42,210 bases of DNA from Ophioceras dolichostomum (taxonomy: Eukaryota > Ascomycota > Sordariomycetes > Magnaporthales > Ophioceraceae), in NCBI GenBank assembly GCA_003049485.1, contig PYST01000336.1, positions 1-42,210 of the forward strand. The letters are read 5' to 3'. The translations under genes were made by a program, and so were the position numbers. This document shows, in pieces, positions 10,476-22,259 of this stretch. Under the pieces are notes generated by a model, which was not told the DNA's origin, searched no databases, and saw only the letters and a program-made list of their open reading frames with translations. The stretch's first letter is position 1. The number at the start of each line of letters is the position of its first letter.

Positions 10476-13400
10476 CTCAATGACGCAGAGATGGGACGAG
10501 GATGCAGGAGGGGTAATAGGATCTGAGGATGGTGGAGGGGCACTTCAACCGTGTGGCTCGGTGGATGGCTGGCAATGTCAAAAGAAGGAGGGACTGAGGG
10601 GTTGATAATGGAGAGAGACAAGACTCGTCTGCCTTGTCAGACACTCTGGATCAACGTCGGGGAGAAGATCTGGTGGCCTTTGCTGTAACCGGATGAGTGA
10701 GGAAGGAAAAGGAAGATTGATGGGAGGGAGATGAGGTTATGCATGGCCCCTTTTGTAGACGCCAACATGACGGGAACAACTGGGACAGGCGTTCCCAAGT
10801 CTCGTCCTTGGGTCTCTGCCCAGTGCCAACCCTTTACCCTTTTCTCGTGGAAAGGCTCGACGTAGCTACGATGGAGGCTGTGATTGGATCGTGGTGGATG
10901 TATCAGGGGCATATTTTGGGTTACCGAGATGAGCAGAAAAAATGATCATCATCAGCTTCAGCCCTGACCAGACCGGCAGACCGGCACATCATAGCAACTC
11001 ACACGTAACATTCTCGAGTACCAGGGGGCGGGTTGGCTGGCGCGGTTAGCGGCGGCGGTCAAGGATTCATTGACGTAGCGTTTATGCTCTAATCCCACAA
11101 GTCGCCGAGCTGGCGCCGGTTGGCAAGGCCGAACGCGAGCGGCCTAGCCTGGTGGAGGTGTTGACATAATAATTCATCCATCCCAGCGCGCTCGAGGCGC
11201 GCGGCGGTGGTGGTGATGGGACCGAGGGCGGGCGGCCTCTCCGACGAAGCCCAGGTCGGCATGCGTGCATGGTTGGATCGGCCCCAGTCCGGGGTGGCGC
11301 TCCAATGTGTCGTCTGAAGAACCTTAAAGTACATAGTAGCCACCGTCGGTCCGATCATGCTCATTAGGCGGCAGGCAGAGGCAGACGGGTGTTAATGGTC
11401 GCGCTGTGTTCGGGTGGGCCGTGGGTACCAACCTGAGTTCCAGGCTATCTTCTATCTGGCCTTTCATTGTGGGCGGTCGGCACAGTCATCAGCCACAGCC
11501 AGAACTTTCGCTGTGGTGGAAGCCTGCTTAGGTAGGTAGGTATAGTAGTATCTAGGTAGCATTTCGTCGGTTTTGCTAGCGGATAGAGGGAGGTGAAGGG
11601 AAGAAAGCAAGACACGGCAGTTTCTCGTTTGTGCCAGTCCAACACGGATCCACCAACGCCGGCCCGGCAATCGGCAAGGTCGGTGGTAATAGGCTAACAG
11701 CCCCGACTGCCGACACAATTGTGTCGGGCGCAACGTGCGTTTCGGGGGGAAGACGGGTCTGCACCGTGGGTCGTGTATTGGAAGGCAGTATAACGTACTC
11801 CGCAAGGCTGGTCTGGCTCAATCTGGCTGTCGAGGCGAGGAAGATGGGAGCTGAGAGAATGCCGAGTACTGGGGTATTAGTGGCGAGATTTAGTTGTGTC
11901 CAGTCAACTCTGGGTGGGTCTGTGGCACCGACAACGGCTGGCATGCATTAATACTTCGATCTGGCGCCACCCGCCAAGCAGCTGATGCGTTTACACGATT
12001 TCCCCTTTCGTTCGTGCGTCAACGTCGTTGACGTGAGAACTTATCACCCTCCTCTCTTCCCCTCCATCCCTGGAATTTGCCGGCTTCGGTGCAGCGCTTC
12101 TTTGCAGTGCCCCGTATGTACCTACATACCAGGTACCTAAGGTAGGTACCTATCAGACGCCACCAGATCGGACATGGCGGGCTGAAGCGGGAGCACAGCG
12201 CGTGAGATCAAGAATCAAGATTTCCTTCACCGCAGTTTACTACGTCACAGTATGATGGAGGCTGGCCAAGAAAAAATATACCTTTCTTCCTCACATGTGA
12301 CATCGTGATGTTTGCCTTGGCAAAGTTCAATCGGTGTGTCTTTTCTGTTCAATCTCAGCTCGGACGTTAGCTGATAGCTGGGCTTGTACGGAATATGTGG
12401 TAGTGGGTGGTCTTCAAACGTCGCTAACCGAGATACTGTAACCCAAAAGTGTGCTGTTCTCGCCAAGATCCGATATATTTCGTCCTCTCGGCCCGGATAG
12501 GATGGCAGCTGTTGGGCAGGATCATGAGACGGCATGCACTGCGCACAAGTACTCCCCCTGCCCCTGAGTGCGATAGGCAGGTAGTAAGTACTGTTGCGAC
12601 CAAGATTTTGCATCGCAGGGCTTGTCGAGATGATGTCGCCCCTCTCTTTTGCAGATTCCTCCCAGATCGCCCATTCGTACATTCGTTCTCCACTTGGGAA
12701 ATCCCGGTGCCTCCCCCAAGTCACATAACGAACAGCCAATGACTGGCCAAGAGCAAGAGTGTTGGTTCATAGTAGGTACCTGCTCACGTGGCAGCTGTTG
12801 CCTCAGTCCTAAGGCATCAACTTCCAAGGCATCTACCTACCAAGTAGCCTTTATAAGGTCGCTCTCCCCACCAACGCACAGATAGCTTTCCTTTGGGAGA
12901 GAGACAGAAGAATTCAGTAGTATTTTGCACGCGTGCTTGTTCCTTTCCCATTGCCTTTCCAACAAAGAGTACATATGAATCCTCAGCTTGAAAGAACCAG
13001 ACTGCTGGCACAGCACGTCGCGGGAAACTAGATGTCGATATCTCCGGACAAGCGCCGGCCGCTTTGTGTTACAAGTCCTTGCTATGCCTGGGGACGTGTG
13101 AGATTTGCATACATGCCCTCATCCGCAGCAGATGATGCAGCACCCAGGCAAGTTGGGTACCTAGGTAACTGACAACCAGGCACTGACGTCGCTACGGCCA
13201 CAGCCTGTTCAGCTTTGGCTGTACGCTGAATTTCACATCGGTCGCCAGAAGCGGATAGACCCTTCCGCGTCTTGGCCACAAGATCCCGTAGACAGCTGCC
13301 GCTCTCCTTCCTGCCAACTTCGGGAGAGTTTCTCTACCCTTCCCCTAATTCTATAGACTGACGCGCGCTCATCTCAGACATGTCGTCGTTCAGCCAATAG

Positions 13401-14841
13401 CCTTCCCGATTCCGTCCACAACCGGCACGTACAAACGTTAAACAACCCCTCCGTCATAGCCGGCCCATCCCCATTCGTCACGGGACGAACGTTGCAGACG
13501 GAAGGCGTTGGCGAACACTAAGATGAGGGAGTGGATTCCCGTGGTGGAATCTTCCCCCCTTGCCATTCATCACCTGCGCCTCCTCGAGCTCCAGACCATC
13601 TCAACGTGTCCCCCCCTAACACAATATTCCCCATAGCATTAACAAGCCAATGACGACGAGAACCTGGATATAATTCGCGGGAGAGACGGGTGCCGGTGGC
13701 GCTGTGGCCAGCACAACAGAGGGCCTCGTTGGGGGGCCAGGTCTTTGCCGGGGGGGCCAGGACCCGACCTTGCTAGCCACCTTCTCAACGATCCCATCGA
13801 AGCAGGCTGCATAGACAGCCGCCCACACTCAGCTCCCTTCCATCCTAGACACATTTCCCCATTCGGGACCAAAACTCCATCTCCCCCCCCTTCCTTCTCG
13901 CAAAAAAGGGATACAAGGACAGACTCGCTCGTACGGCATGTTGCATCTCATAAATTTCCCAACCGCCAAGCATAGAACAAACAACTCAAATACTGGGATG
14001 TCATAGTCACAGCTGCGCCCACACTCTCCTTAAACTTCGCATAGCAAACCCAAACCGGACGGATATTGCGTCCCTCTCTTTCTCCGCAAAGACAGTCTTT
14101 CCAACAGCAAAACAGAAGAACTAGCCCGTCAACGACAAGAAACCTCAAAAAAAAAGTGACAGAGAGAATAAGAGAGAAAGTTGCCAACGGTGAAAGGGTG
14201 ATGGGGGAAAAACTTAGTACCTAGGAGCCCAATGGAGGGTCTCTCAATCGATCTCAGGATGCACTACTTTCACCATTTTTTTGGTAAGACGATCAGGAAA
14301 CGCTAACCGTTGGGGGAGATGAAAAACAGCACGTCTTGGAAAAGGAAAATGATTTTAAAAGCACTGTAGGAAGGTATTGAGCCATTCTTTCCAGTCCCAA
14401 AAGTCCAATTTAACTGGGCGATCTCTTGGAGTGGGCATGGGCGGCTAGGGAGGAAAACATGCAAAGAGAGAAGGTGACATTGAGAGCAGCTACCACAATG
14501 GAATGTGGGGGGAAGCGAGACATCGAGAAAGACTACAACTAGTCCAGACTCCACTGACGAAAGGAGGGAAGAAATCCCGGACCGACGGGATTGCGGCCTT
14601 TCTTGAGCATTCCCGCCTTGTCCCTGATTTTCCGCTGCTCCGTATTTACTTCTTTGTTGAATGTTGAGCGGAGACCTTGAGCTTTGTCTCTGGAAACGTT
14701 CGCGGACGGCCACGTCGACAATGGGGAGGGGGTTTGGAAATGATTGTCTTCAGGGCGTGCACAATATAGGACACAAAGCCATTCGGGTGCGTAGAGCACA
14801 GTCAGAGATTTGGGAGCGAGCGTCTCTTTCCCCGTTTCTTT
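10476..14841. other. Large gene-poor region
   Basis: About 4.4 kb with no coding frame I can support. Frames of 60-160 codons occur on both strands but overlap each other, lack homologous motifs and do not join across splice sites. The only recurrent structure is the short TACCTAGGTA-type palindromes (near 11527-11560, 12115-12152, 12771-12782, 12829-12845, 13155-13168, 14216-14226). The first few hundred bases are the promoter of the minus-strand gene ending at 10475. Nothing resembling a tRNA, 5S rRNA or transposase was recognised. Confidence 0.5.
12115..12152. repeat. TACCTAGGTA-type palindromic cluster
   Basis: Interleaved GTACCTAC, GGTACCTAAGGTAGGTACCTA units form overlapping inverted repeats built from TACCTA and its complement TAGGTA. 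Similar units recur in other intergenic parts of the window. Confidence 0.8.
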
Positions 14842-14904
14842 GCTAGGTACCTACCTAGTAGGTAGTTACTACCTAGGATAGGTAGTACCTCTGGGTACCT
14901 AGTA
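14842..14904. repeat. Longest TACCTAGGTA-type palindromic cluster
   Basis: About 63 bp made almost entirely of TAGGTA/TACCTA half-sites (TAGGTACCTACCTAGTAGGT, ACTACCTAGGATAGGTAGTACC, GGTACCTAG). It could fold into several alternative hairpins. It lies at the 3' edge of the broken amidase gene. Confidence 0.85.
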
Positions 14905-16075
14905 CACATACACTTGTCGTCCACCGTCTCGCCATCGCCGGTAACCCTTCGCCCGCGTTCCCTGCTGCAGCAGGCTCGTCGACCAGCTTAAACAGGCTTA
15001 CAAAGGCTTGAACAAGGCAACATCGCAGCCCCTCGACGGCCGCGAAGCTGGCGGCGATGGGGCGGTGCTTGGCCCGCCGCCTGAAATTGCTCCAGTAGGG
15101 CCCGTGGCCGAGCGGCACGACGATCCCCGGGCTCCCGCCGTCGCCGGCGGGCAATGCCGACCTTGTTGACGGGCGCGTTGAGGTAGCAGGTGAAACCGAT
15201 GATGGAGTCGGACCAGGTGGCGTCGTTGCGCGCCAGGACGTGCGCCGAGTAGAAGTCGCGCGCCGCCGAACCCCGCCCCAGGAGGTCGCCTCGTCGTACC
15301 AGGGCATGATCGTCTCGTCTCGTTCTGCCAGTTCGTCCAGGTCGGGTTCATGGAGGGATCGACGGGAGGGCTTCGCGCCGCCCGTCGGCGAGCCGCAGGC
15401 CAGCCGTCAGGGGCTCGCCGATCAGGGCCCAGGAGTCGCCGACGGCGTTGTTCGCGGGGTAGACGGTCTCGCAGTGGTCGACTCAGGGCTCGTTGTTCGC
15501 CTGGGGCATGTTGGCCTTCCAGGTCCCGTCGAGGTCGATCGTCTGGGTGGTCATGTTGAAGTACTTCTCTGCCACCGATGCAGAAGAGGGCGTCAGACTT
15601 GCCCTGAGCCGCCTCCTCGTTGACGGGGGGCTGAAGGTCGGCGCGGAAGAGCAGCTTGGCAGGCATGTCGAAGGAGTCGGTCGGGATGTCCATCTCGGTG
15701 CCGTTGAACCAGGCGGCAACGAGGCGCGAGATGATCTCGGGCTGGCGGGGGCGAAGAAGCCGGGGGTGTCGTGGGAGGGAGGGAGGGGACGCATGGGGGG
15801 ATGCCCTCGAGGCCGTGGTAGCCCTGGCTGGACCGGTAGCCGTAGGTGCCGGCATTGGGGGCGGGGCTTCGCACCGAGCCGCCCGTGTCGCTGCCCGATG
15901 GCGAAGTCGAGCCAGTCGTCGCGAGCCGTCATAGCCAAGCCGGAAACAGAGCTGCTGCCGGCCGTGGCGAGGTCGCCGTCGCCTTGCATGTCGAAGGGAT
16001 CCATGTAGGTGGTCCACTACTCCAAGGTGTTGATCCCTCTTGTGGCAGGAGCACATCTGCCGCCAAGGTGTAGGC
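14905..16075 (-). pseudogene. Amidase-signature enzyme, broken by several frameshifts and a TAG
   Basis: The amidase-signature family hydrolyses amide bonds with a Ser-cisSer-Lys triad. On the minus strand near 16000-15870 the sequence shows AGSSSVSG, then WLDFAIG, and, one frame over, SDTGGSVRSPA and YGYRSSQGYHGLEGI. Together these are the amidase serine-glycine signature. Further fragments follow in order in changing frames: DTPGFFA, ISRLVAAWFNGTEMD, YFNMTTQTIDLDGTWKA, VYPANNAVGDSWALIGEPL, NPTWTNWQNE, MPWYDEA, PGIVVPLGHGPYW. At least one break is an extra base in a G run (plus 15894-15896). Others lie in C or G runs near 15770-15800 and 15570. An in-frame TAG (16017-16019) stands where a Gln codon is likely. 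The N-terminal catalytic lysine region is not found. It is either a pseudogene or a gene with homopolymer sequencing errors. Confidence 0.75.
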
Positions 16076-17644
16076 CGGGATGCTGGGACTCGATGTGCCC
16101 ATCGCGATGATGGAGCGGGATGGTCAAGCCAAACCAATTCTCTTTTGGTCACTCGGCTACGATTCCTGGTCGAGGACAATCACAACGATCAGCGGGGTGG
16201 CCACATCAACCCCTGGCGACTGCGGGGTATGTTCTGCTGCAGTTGCGAAGTCGTGGAATGCACCTCGATCCGCCATACCTGCCGAACATCTCGGTCCTAC
16301 ACCGGCCCGGTGCCCACACGGCCGGCGGAGGTCGACCGCGTTCGGTTGTCTCGTGCGGAGTCATCATCACCCCCACATCACGGCACAAGTGTCGGGAGAG
16401 TTCGCCAAGCTATGCCCAGCCACCCCTGGGCCCCCGTGGAGTCTGGTGATGTGTTTATATTGTGTGCTATTCTAAGTGTGTGTGCTATCCTGAGTGTGTG
16501 TGCTATCCTAAGTGGCCCTCGGCCTCAACGGCAGTCATTGATCGGCCCCATTGTTGTCACCGGGTATGCTTATTCCCAGTCACCTGCGACAAGGTTCTGA
16601 GGCAGCAAGAACAAAGCGATTTGCTCTTGATGCGCCGCGACCTCGTTCCTGAACCGCATCATGTCACAGTTGTTAACTGTCGCCTATATAGGCCCGGCTC
16701 ATGACCCCTGTTCCGGCACACCCCTCCCCATTCCTTGCCCATTGTCACATGTCCTTGTCCTGGCCAACATGGTTGACTCCATTCCGTTCCTATCCCCCCA
16801 CCATCACTTCCGCATCCGGCCGGCATGCAACTGTTCCATTCCTCTCTCATTTCCTTTTGTCCTGTTAGCTTTGTTTCTTTTCGTTTCCGTCCCCCCCGGG
16901 GAATAGATTTACATGCCCTTCTTCCTCGTTTACCCTTTGGAGTGAAACACTCAAGGTCCACGTGAAATAGTACTGGGACTGAGGCTGGTCTGGCTGGTGA
17001 AATTGCCGGGATTTCGTGCTAGCCTTGACGATAAGCGAGTTCTATCTAAAACATCTTCCAGCGTCTTGAGGGAGGTCGGGTGCCCGGAAATGCCCCACGA
17101 GGCCGCGTTGACGTCGACCGCCGGTCCCTTTCGTTACATCCCCCCGTCGACAGCGACCTGTTCTCTCTCCAATGTCGACGGGCCCTCTGTCTCCTTCACG
17201 CTGAGATTTCTGAGGAGCTTTTGTAAATGGATGGTAACACCTTCTATCATGCCTAGCGAATGCAAATGACCTCGAGAGGCCGAAAATACGTGATCTACGT
17301 ATCAAAAGGGGTGGAGGACCTCATGGTCTTGAAATCGTCGTATTGCGGAGATAGAGAACGTGGTGATCAAAAAAGCTAACTCTACCGGCTCTCGGAATGG
17401 GAAGAAGCATCAGCCCAAGTGGTCGTGCAACCAATCACGTGGCACTGATACCTTCGCCGACCCCCTTCGATACTATTTCACAATCGCTATCGTCGACCAG
17501 GTGGTCTTCAGGGAGTGTCATGCTCGCCACTACGTGTGCAAACACCAGATAAGGGAAGTAATTGCGACTTAGTGGTGCGGAACTGCAAAGCACAGAGAAC
17601 AACAAGCATGTGGTGTGGTGAGAAGGAGGGAGGGAGATGCTCAC
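16076..17644. other. Intergenic region, no supported gene
   Basis: The region just above the amidase remnant might hold its decayed N-terminal part, but no frame shows family motifs. From 16550 to 17640 there is nothing recognisable. A short tandem repeat is listed separately. Confidence 0.4.
16461..16512. repeat. Three tandem copies of an 18-bp unit
   Basis: The unit TGTGTGTGCTATCCTRAG is present three times in a row: the first copy is 16 bp (TGTGTGCTATTCTAAG), and the second and third are 18 bp, differing at one base (TGAG, TAAG). Confidence 0.85.
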
Positions 17645-18017
17645 ATTCTCGCACTACTGCAGAAATCTCGGCCAGCAACCCACATATCTCAGCACGGCGC
17701 TCCGGCTCATCAGCCAGTCGATGATCGAGTGACTCTGTCTTCGTCGGCTCGATCTCCGCGCGCACTTTGGCTGCCCACACGTCAAACCGGTCTCGAGCAT
17801 TGACGATGTCGTCTGCCACCTCTACGAGAGCAAGTTTGATGTTTGCGGCTGATCGGTCCGTAGGAGGTGCGCCACCGCCATCCACGTCCACGTCCCTGCG
17901 GCAGACACCATCGTCGACTGCAGACTTTGCCGGGAGACTGTTGACCAGAGCACAATACAGCTCCCTGATGTATCGGGTGCGCGTCGAGAGAGTCATGTCT
18001 GTTATGGAGATAGTCAT
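17645..18017 (-). pseudogene. Truncated paralogue of the acuF-type C2H2 gene (N-terminal exon only)
   Basis: The 124-codon frame starting at 18017 aligns with exon 1 of the gene at 34814. Shared blocks are DRFDVWAAKV against DRFRLWAGNL, SLDHRLADEPERRAEIC against SLDQRLAEEPEYSAETC, and a final VVRE against AVDD. Both exons end with one base of a split codon at an equivalent place and have a GT donor (GTGAGC here, GTACGT there). Beyond the donor no second exon is found: the best acceptor (TTTGCAG near 17590) gives four residues and a stop. The zinc-finger part is missing. It is probably a dead or truncated duplicate; a short expressed protein of about 128 residues cannot be excluded. The start overlaps a tandem duplication. 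Confidence 0.6.
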
Positions 18018-18032
18018 GTCTGTTATGGAGGA
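17991..18032. repeat. Tandem duplication of 21 bp
   Basis: AGTCATGTCTGTTATGGAGAT at 17991-18011 is followed directly by a copy differing only in its last two bases. It covers the first codons of the truncated acuF-type paralogue and supplies its ATG. Confidence 0.9.
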
Positions 18033-18753
18033 CGACCTGATTGGACAGTGACGGTCACCACGCAGCCGCTGAATCTGTGGATGATGAATTGGGCAGTAGG
18101 GAGCAGGTTGAGAGCAATCGGGCTTGCTTACTACTAAGCAGAGCTTGGGACCGGAAACTCAGAGGTGATGGGGGGAGAGAGGTGAGATCAACACCCCGAA
18201 TATCGATCCGATTCTTGCGGTGCCGACCTCTCACTTTTGTGGGTTTTACCCATCACTGATGCTTGATGCCTCCGCACACTCACAGGCATACTCACGGCTG
18301 CTTTCTTTGTCTGATGCCTTTGTCCCCACCAACCAGCTTTGTCCGCATCCCTTGCCTCGCCAAGTTGCTGTGACTACATTCCTTTCCAGGCCCAAATCTG
18401 GTTTCGACCATTCCTTAGCCCGAGCATCATTCCGCATCTGGCCGTTCTTCCGCCCAACTTCCATGCTCGCCACTGCTGAGCACCCAAGTACCAGGGCAGT
18501 CACCCAACGTTGCATCATCCACATCAGGCGTCATCCAAGGCCTCCAATGCCTTGCCTTGCTGCCACCAACTCGGTTCACTTTCATACCTCATCTGTCAGA
18601 AGATTCTACCAACTGCCCGAAGGTTCTATGGACTTCCATGATGTTCCAGAACGATGGTTGATAATAGCTTCTATGACCTTCGACGTGATTCATCTCTCCA
18701 CTCTAGAGGTCTATAAAAGACCGTCCATTCACTCTGTAGATAGACAGAATAAG

Positions 18754-18898
18754 GAGGGCAGGGGCTTTTCAATACACTCATTCAAATAGTTCCCTTCTCT
18801 TCTTTTCCAATATCATCTGAGGGACNGAGGGCAGGGGCTTTTCAATACACTCATTCAAATAGTTCCCTTCTCTTCTTTTCCAATATCATCTGAGGGAC
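18754..18898. repeat. Identical 72-bp copies on both sides of a single N (assembly join)
   Basis: Bases 18754-18825 and 18827-18898 are identical over 72 bp, beginning GAGGGCAGGGGC and ending CATCTGAGGGAC, separated by one N at 18826. This is the signature of two contigs whose overlapping ends were placed side by side with a gap character rather than merged. The true genome probably has one copy. No gene is affected. Confidence 0.92.
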
Positions 18899-20282
18899 CC
18901 TCTATCCCGCTTCCTCATCCATACTCCGGACTCACGTGTCAACGATCTAGTTGTACGGCCTGGAACCAAGGCTTATCTTGGGCAGTCGTAATATCGTCGT
19001 GCCTCTTGTTCCTTCTAGTGAATTGGGCAGATGTGTACCGCTCCCAAGGACGCTGTCTCGTTGCCTACCTAAGGTAGGTACCTAGTTACACGCGGCAGCA
19101 GCGGCCAGGTGGGGATTGTTTGCGGTGGTGATGAGAAGAAAAGTGACAAACAGGCAGAGAGTAAATATCTGTGACAACGCCCGAGGGAAAATGATACAAC
19201 GCACTTGAGCGACTCAGACTAGGTATTCAGGGTAAGGCGCTTCTGGGATACGAGACTTCGGAGAGATGCGGTTTTTGCGGACACATCCAAGGCCTGCCTT
19301 GGCTCCCTCTGTCACTAGAACGCCCGGCAAACAAGGTGTAGACGAGAAAGGAGGATGAAATAAGACCGGAACTACGTTTCGTACTAGTGGTAGCTGCCTT
19401 CCTACTTTCGCTTTAACTCTACCGGGACTGTTTCGGACTTGTCTTCAAGCCGAGGGCACACATCACTTTGATGGAGTGCAGTCGATGATTAAAGACAGTT
19501 GTCTACTACAATAAGTTCAAGTATAATCCTACACAGAAACAGCTACTGTGTACATGCGGAGAATACAAGCCGGTAGACGACCACTCGCCGCTAGTGCCGT
19601 ATCAGCTTTGCCCCTTCGCCGTCAAGTAATTCGTTGCCCAGATATTTTCCCCCCTCGTGGCTCCAAGATGCTCACACGTTTCTCCTCACCTATTCCGATA
19701 GCGGAGTCGCCCCGGAGCCGGTTCTCGAACGTGTCTCCTTCGACCTGTTACGTATTACGCCAGGATTTTTTTACCCATACCGTCTCGCGATCGGCGTATC
19801 CCGCGGGACGATCTATCACGTTCCAGGTCCATGGTACCCCAATCATCTCCGCACCCTACTTGCACTGTCGTACTCCACGCCTGGTCCTACCCTAAGAAGC
19901 GAAGGAGGAACACCGCACTCCCGTCGCAAACCAGATTAATCCCCAGAGCCTGGTTGGGTCGGAGATAAATCGGGCAGCAATGTGTGGAGCCCAAGCTAAC
20001 TAACGGTTGGACTGACTTGATTTGGTGAACTTGAGTCATCGTCTTGTGATCGTTCTAGGCTTATCTCGATTTTCACCCACACTTCACACTAGACGTTTGG
20101 GGACCACCTGGGCCCCGTTATCTATCGCAATTGACATACTCCTAAGAGGGAGACTTTGGACTATATAATTCTCTCTTGAAGACTCTTCTCTGTCTTAGAG
20201 AGCTCTGGCGTCTCATTGTTTCGTCTCCCAAGAATCTCAGCGCAAAGCATCAAACATTCCTTGCAATTATCACTCAGCCACC
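18899..20282. other. Intergenic region upstream of the DUF3445 gene
   Basis: Contains a TACCTAAGGTAGGTACCTAG palindrome at 19065-19084 and, near 20160-20280, the likely promoter and leader of the gene at 20283. Frames at 19548-19939 are open for about 100 codons in two phases but show no recognisable motif. Confidence 0.4.
19063..19087. repeat. TACCTAGGTA-type palindrome
   Basis: CCTACCTAAGGTAGGTACCTAG is an inverted repeat of the same kind as those at 12115, 14842 and 27665. Confidence 0.8.
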
Positions 20283-21857
20283 ATGACTCCCCTGTTGATC
20301 TTGTTCGGCCTTGTGGCTGTCGTGGTAGTAGTTTGCGGGGCGATCGCTATCAGCAGGCGGAAGAATGTGAGAGACTATCCAGCACTTTGACCTCGGCTGA
20401 CTTCTACTGACATAGCTTATCATCTAGGCCGGGACTCTGGCAGGATCGGGGGCCAGTGATGAGAAAGCCGGCGCTCTAGAGGCCGGACAGTCCGTCGAGA
20501 TCGAGCCCCTAACGGACTTCAACTGGGAAGAGACCGAACCTCGGAAGCACCGCCCGTTCAAGCCAATCTACCACATCACCATGGGTGCGTAGCGCAACCT
20601 CCACAACTCATCACTAGACACATGATGCTTGCTGGCAACACGCCTAACCCGTTCCCTGGCCTTTCTAGCTATCAAGAACGACACCCCCTCCGACCTAATC
20701 GTCATCGACTCCAACTACAAAGACCGCGTTGAGCACCGCAAATCCATCATCGCCTCACACCAGGACGTCGTCCTGGGCACCGTGCCCGAGGGCGTCGCCC
20801 CCGCCCGCGAGCTGTACACCTACCTCCTCTCCGAGTACCTCCCGACGCGCTACCCGGACATGTTCACTCTCACTTCTACTTCTAGTTCTACTTCTTCCAC
20901 CGAAGGAGGCTCCGATAACCACCAAAGCCAAGGCCAAAGAATCCTCAACCACGTCACCGGCCGGCACTTCAGCACGACCCCTCCCGAAGACACGCTCGAG
21001 CTGTTCAAGGTCCTGGGCGAGACAGTCGAGGACGATCTGCTTTTGTTGGTCGACACCCCCGAGGGCCACAGGATGGTGTCGTTCGTCTGCTGTTTCCCCA
21101 ACGGGTTCGACCCCAAGGCGAAGCTGGGCTTGGTCTTGAGGCAGATCCATGTGCCGGTGCCGTCGTACGAGAAGATAGGCCCGAGCATGGAGAGGTTCTT
21201 TGCAAGGCTTGAGGTCGGGCAGGTTGTCAAGCGGACGAACGTGGGTGTTCTATTTCTATCCTAACCCTGATCCCTGTCTCCCAAACGTGTGTCGCTTCAA
21301 GAGCAGGACAGGTGCTAACTAACGGCGTGCGTTGAGCTGAGGGGATGCAGTGGTCCGTTACGACGCACACGGAGCTGTTCAGCCCGGACATGAACCACGT
21401 TTACAAGGGCGACACATTCATGGCGGATGAGGACGTTGATATCGAAAACGTGAGTTGCTACATTGTCATGTCATTTCTTTGGCAAGGACTACCATTACCA
21501 GTATCTGTCCTCTCCCTCGCCTCTCCTCCTCACTGTCTTGGCTAGGTCCCCACTACATCTGCCGCTCTGGTTTGTCCTCGACCATTAGTACTAACCACAC
21601 AGCCCGAGTTTCGCGACGCATAGGCACGAGTCCGAGTGGAGTTCCAAGCGCTCTCGCGCCTGCCCAAGACGAATTCCGTCCTCTTCTCCTTCAAGACCTA
21701 CCTCTATCCCCTGAAGGAGATCAAGGCGGAAGGCCTCGGGCCGGAGTTTGCTGACGCAATCGAGGGCCTGAAGGCCGGCAACGCGCCGGAGATGTGGACG
21801 TACAAGGGGGCTGTGCGGTGGGGGAAGAGCGTGCTGGAGTATTTGAGGGCTCCTTGA
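20283..21857 (+). CDS. DUF3445 (haem-dependent oxidative N-demethylase-like) membrane-anchored protein
   Basis: Five exons, 20283..20366, 20428..20584, 20669..21240, 21351..21449 and 21624..21857, join in phase to 381 residues. The ATG at 20283 is in a good context (CAGCCACCATG). Residues 4-24 form one hydrophobic membrane segment (LLILFGLVAVVVVVCGAIAI) followed by SRRK, so the bulk is probably cytosolic. An acidic linker leads to PFKPIYHITMAIKND, the entry to the domain, then DLIVIDSNYKDRV and RILNHVTGRHF. The C-terminal half has VDTPEGHRMVSFVCCFPNGF, WSVTTHTELFSP, LSRLPKTNSVLFSFKTYL and IKAEGLG. These are typical DUF3445 blocks. Bacterial members bind haem and demethylate amines; the substrate of fungal members is unknown to me. 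A Ser/Thr-rich insert (LTSTSSSTSSTEGG) interrupts the domain. The last acceptor (CATAG) follows a CTAACC branch site. Confidence 0.88.
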
Positions 21858-22259
21858 ACGGGCGGGTATAACACACAGGCCAGTACTACGGTGCTGCTTT
21901 GTGTTCGTTGTTTGTTGTGTCTGTATTCATCGATTGTGTGTCCTGTCGGAGTGCTAGGCTGGCTTGATGTTGGAGGTGTCAGGATGCGTTGATGTTAAGA
22001 AACAGTTTTGATGTTGGGCTATTGCATTCTATACTCTTCCCCACATAGCTAGGTAAGTATATTATTTCCTCACGGGAAGGGGTCTGGTGCGAGAAAGTGG
22101 CGACAACTGCAGGCGGATCTTTCATTCTTATACTGCCGCGTGTCTTCCAGCCAAACGGCAGGGTTGCGGTGAGCCTCGAAACGCACACAGGTGCAGAGCT
22201 TCAAGATTCTGCTAGTGAGATCTTCGAGGCCCGCCAGGCCCACCAAGAATGTCCCTGAC

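Noticed and set aside
11576..11951. Overlapping frames of 106 and 122 codons on opposite strands
   Set aside because: Mutual shadows with no motif, in gene-poor DNA.
13616..13828. 70-codon minus-strand frame ending in a hydrophobic VLVVIGLLMLWGILC tail
   Set aside because: It looks like a tail-anchor segment, but there is no signal of coding upstream and an overlapping frame is equally open. Too short to support.
14998..16179. 393-codon minus-strand frame
   Set aside because: Reads partly in the right amidase frame (AAWFNGTEMD, NPTWTNWQNE) and partly in wrong frames. It is a by-product of the frameshifts, not a distinct protein.
19548..19939. Two overlapping plus-strand frames of about 100 codons
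   Set aside because: No recognisable motif, no splice partners, both phases equally open.
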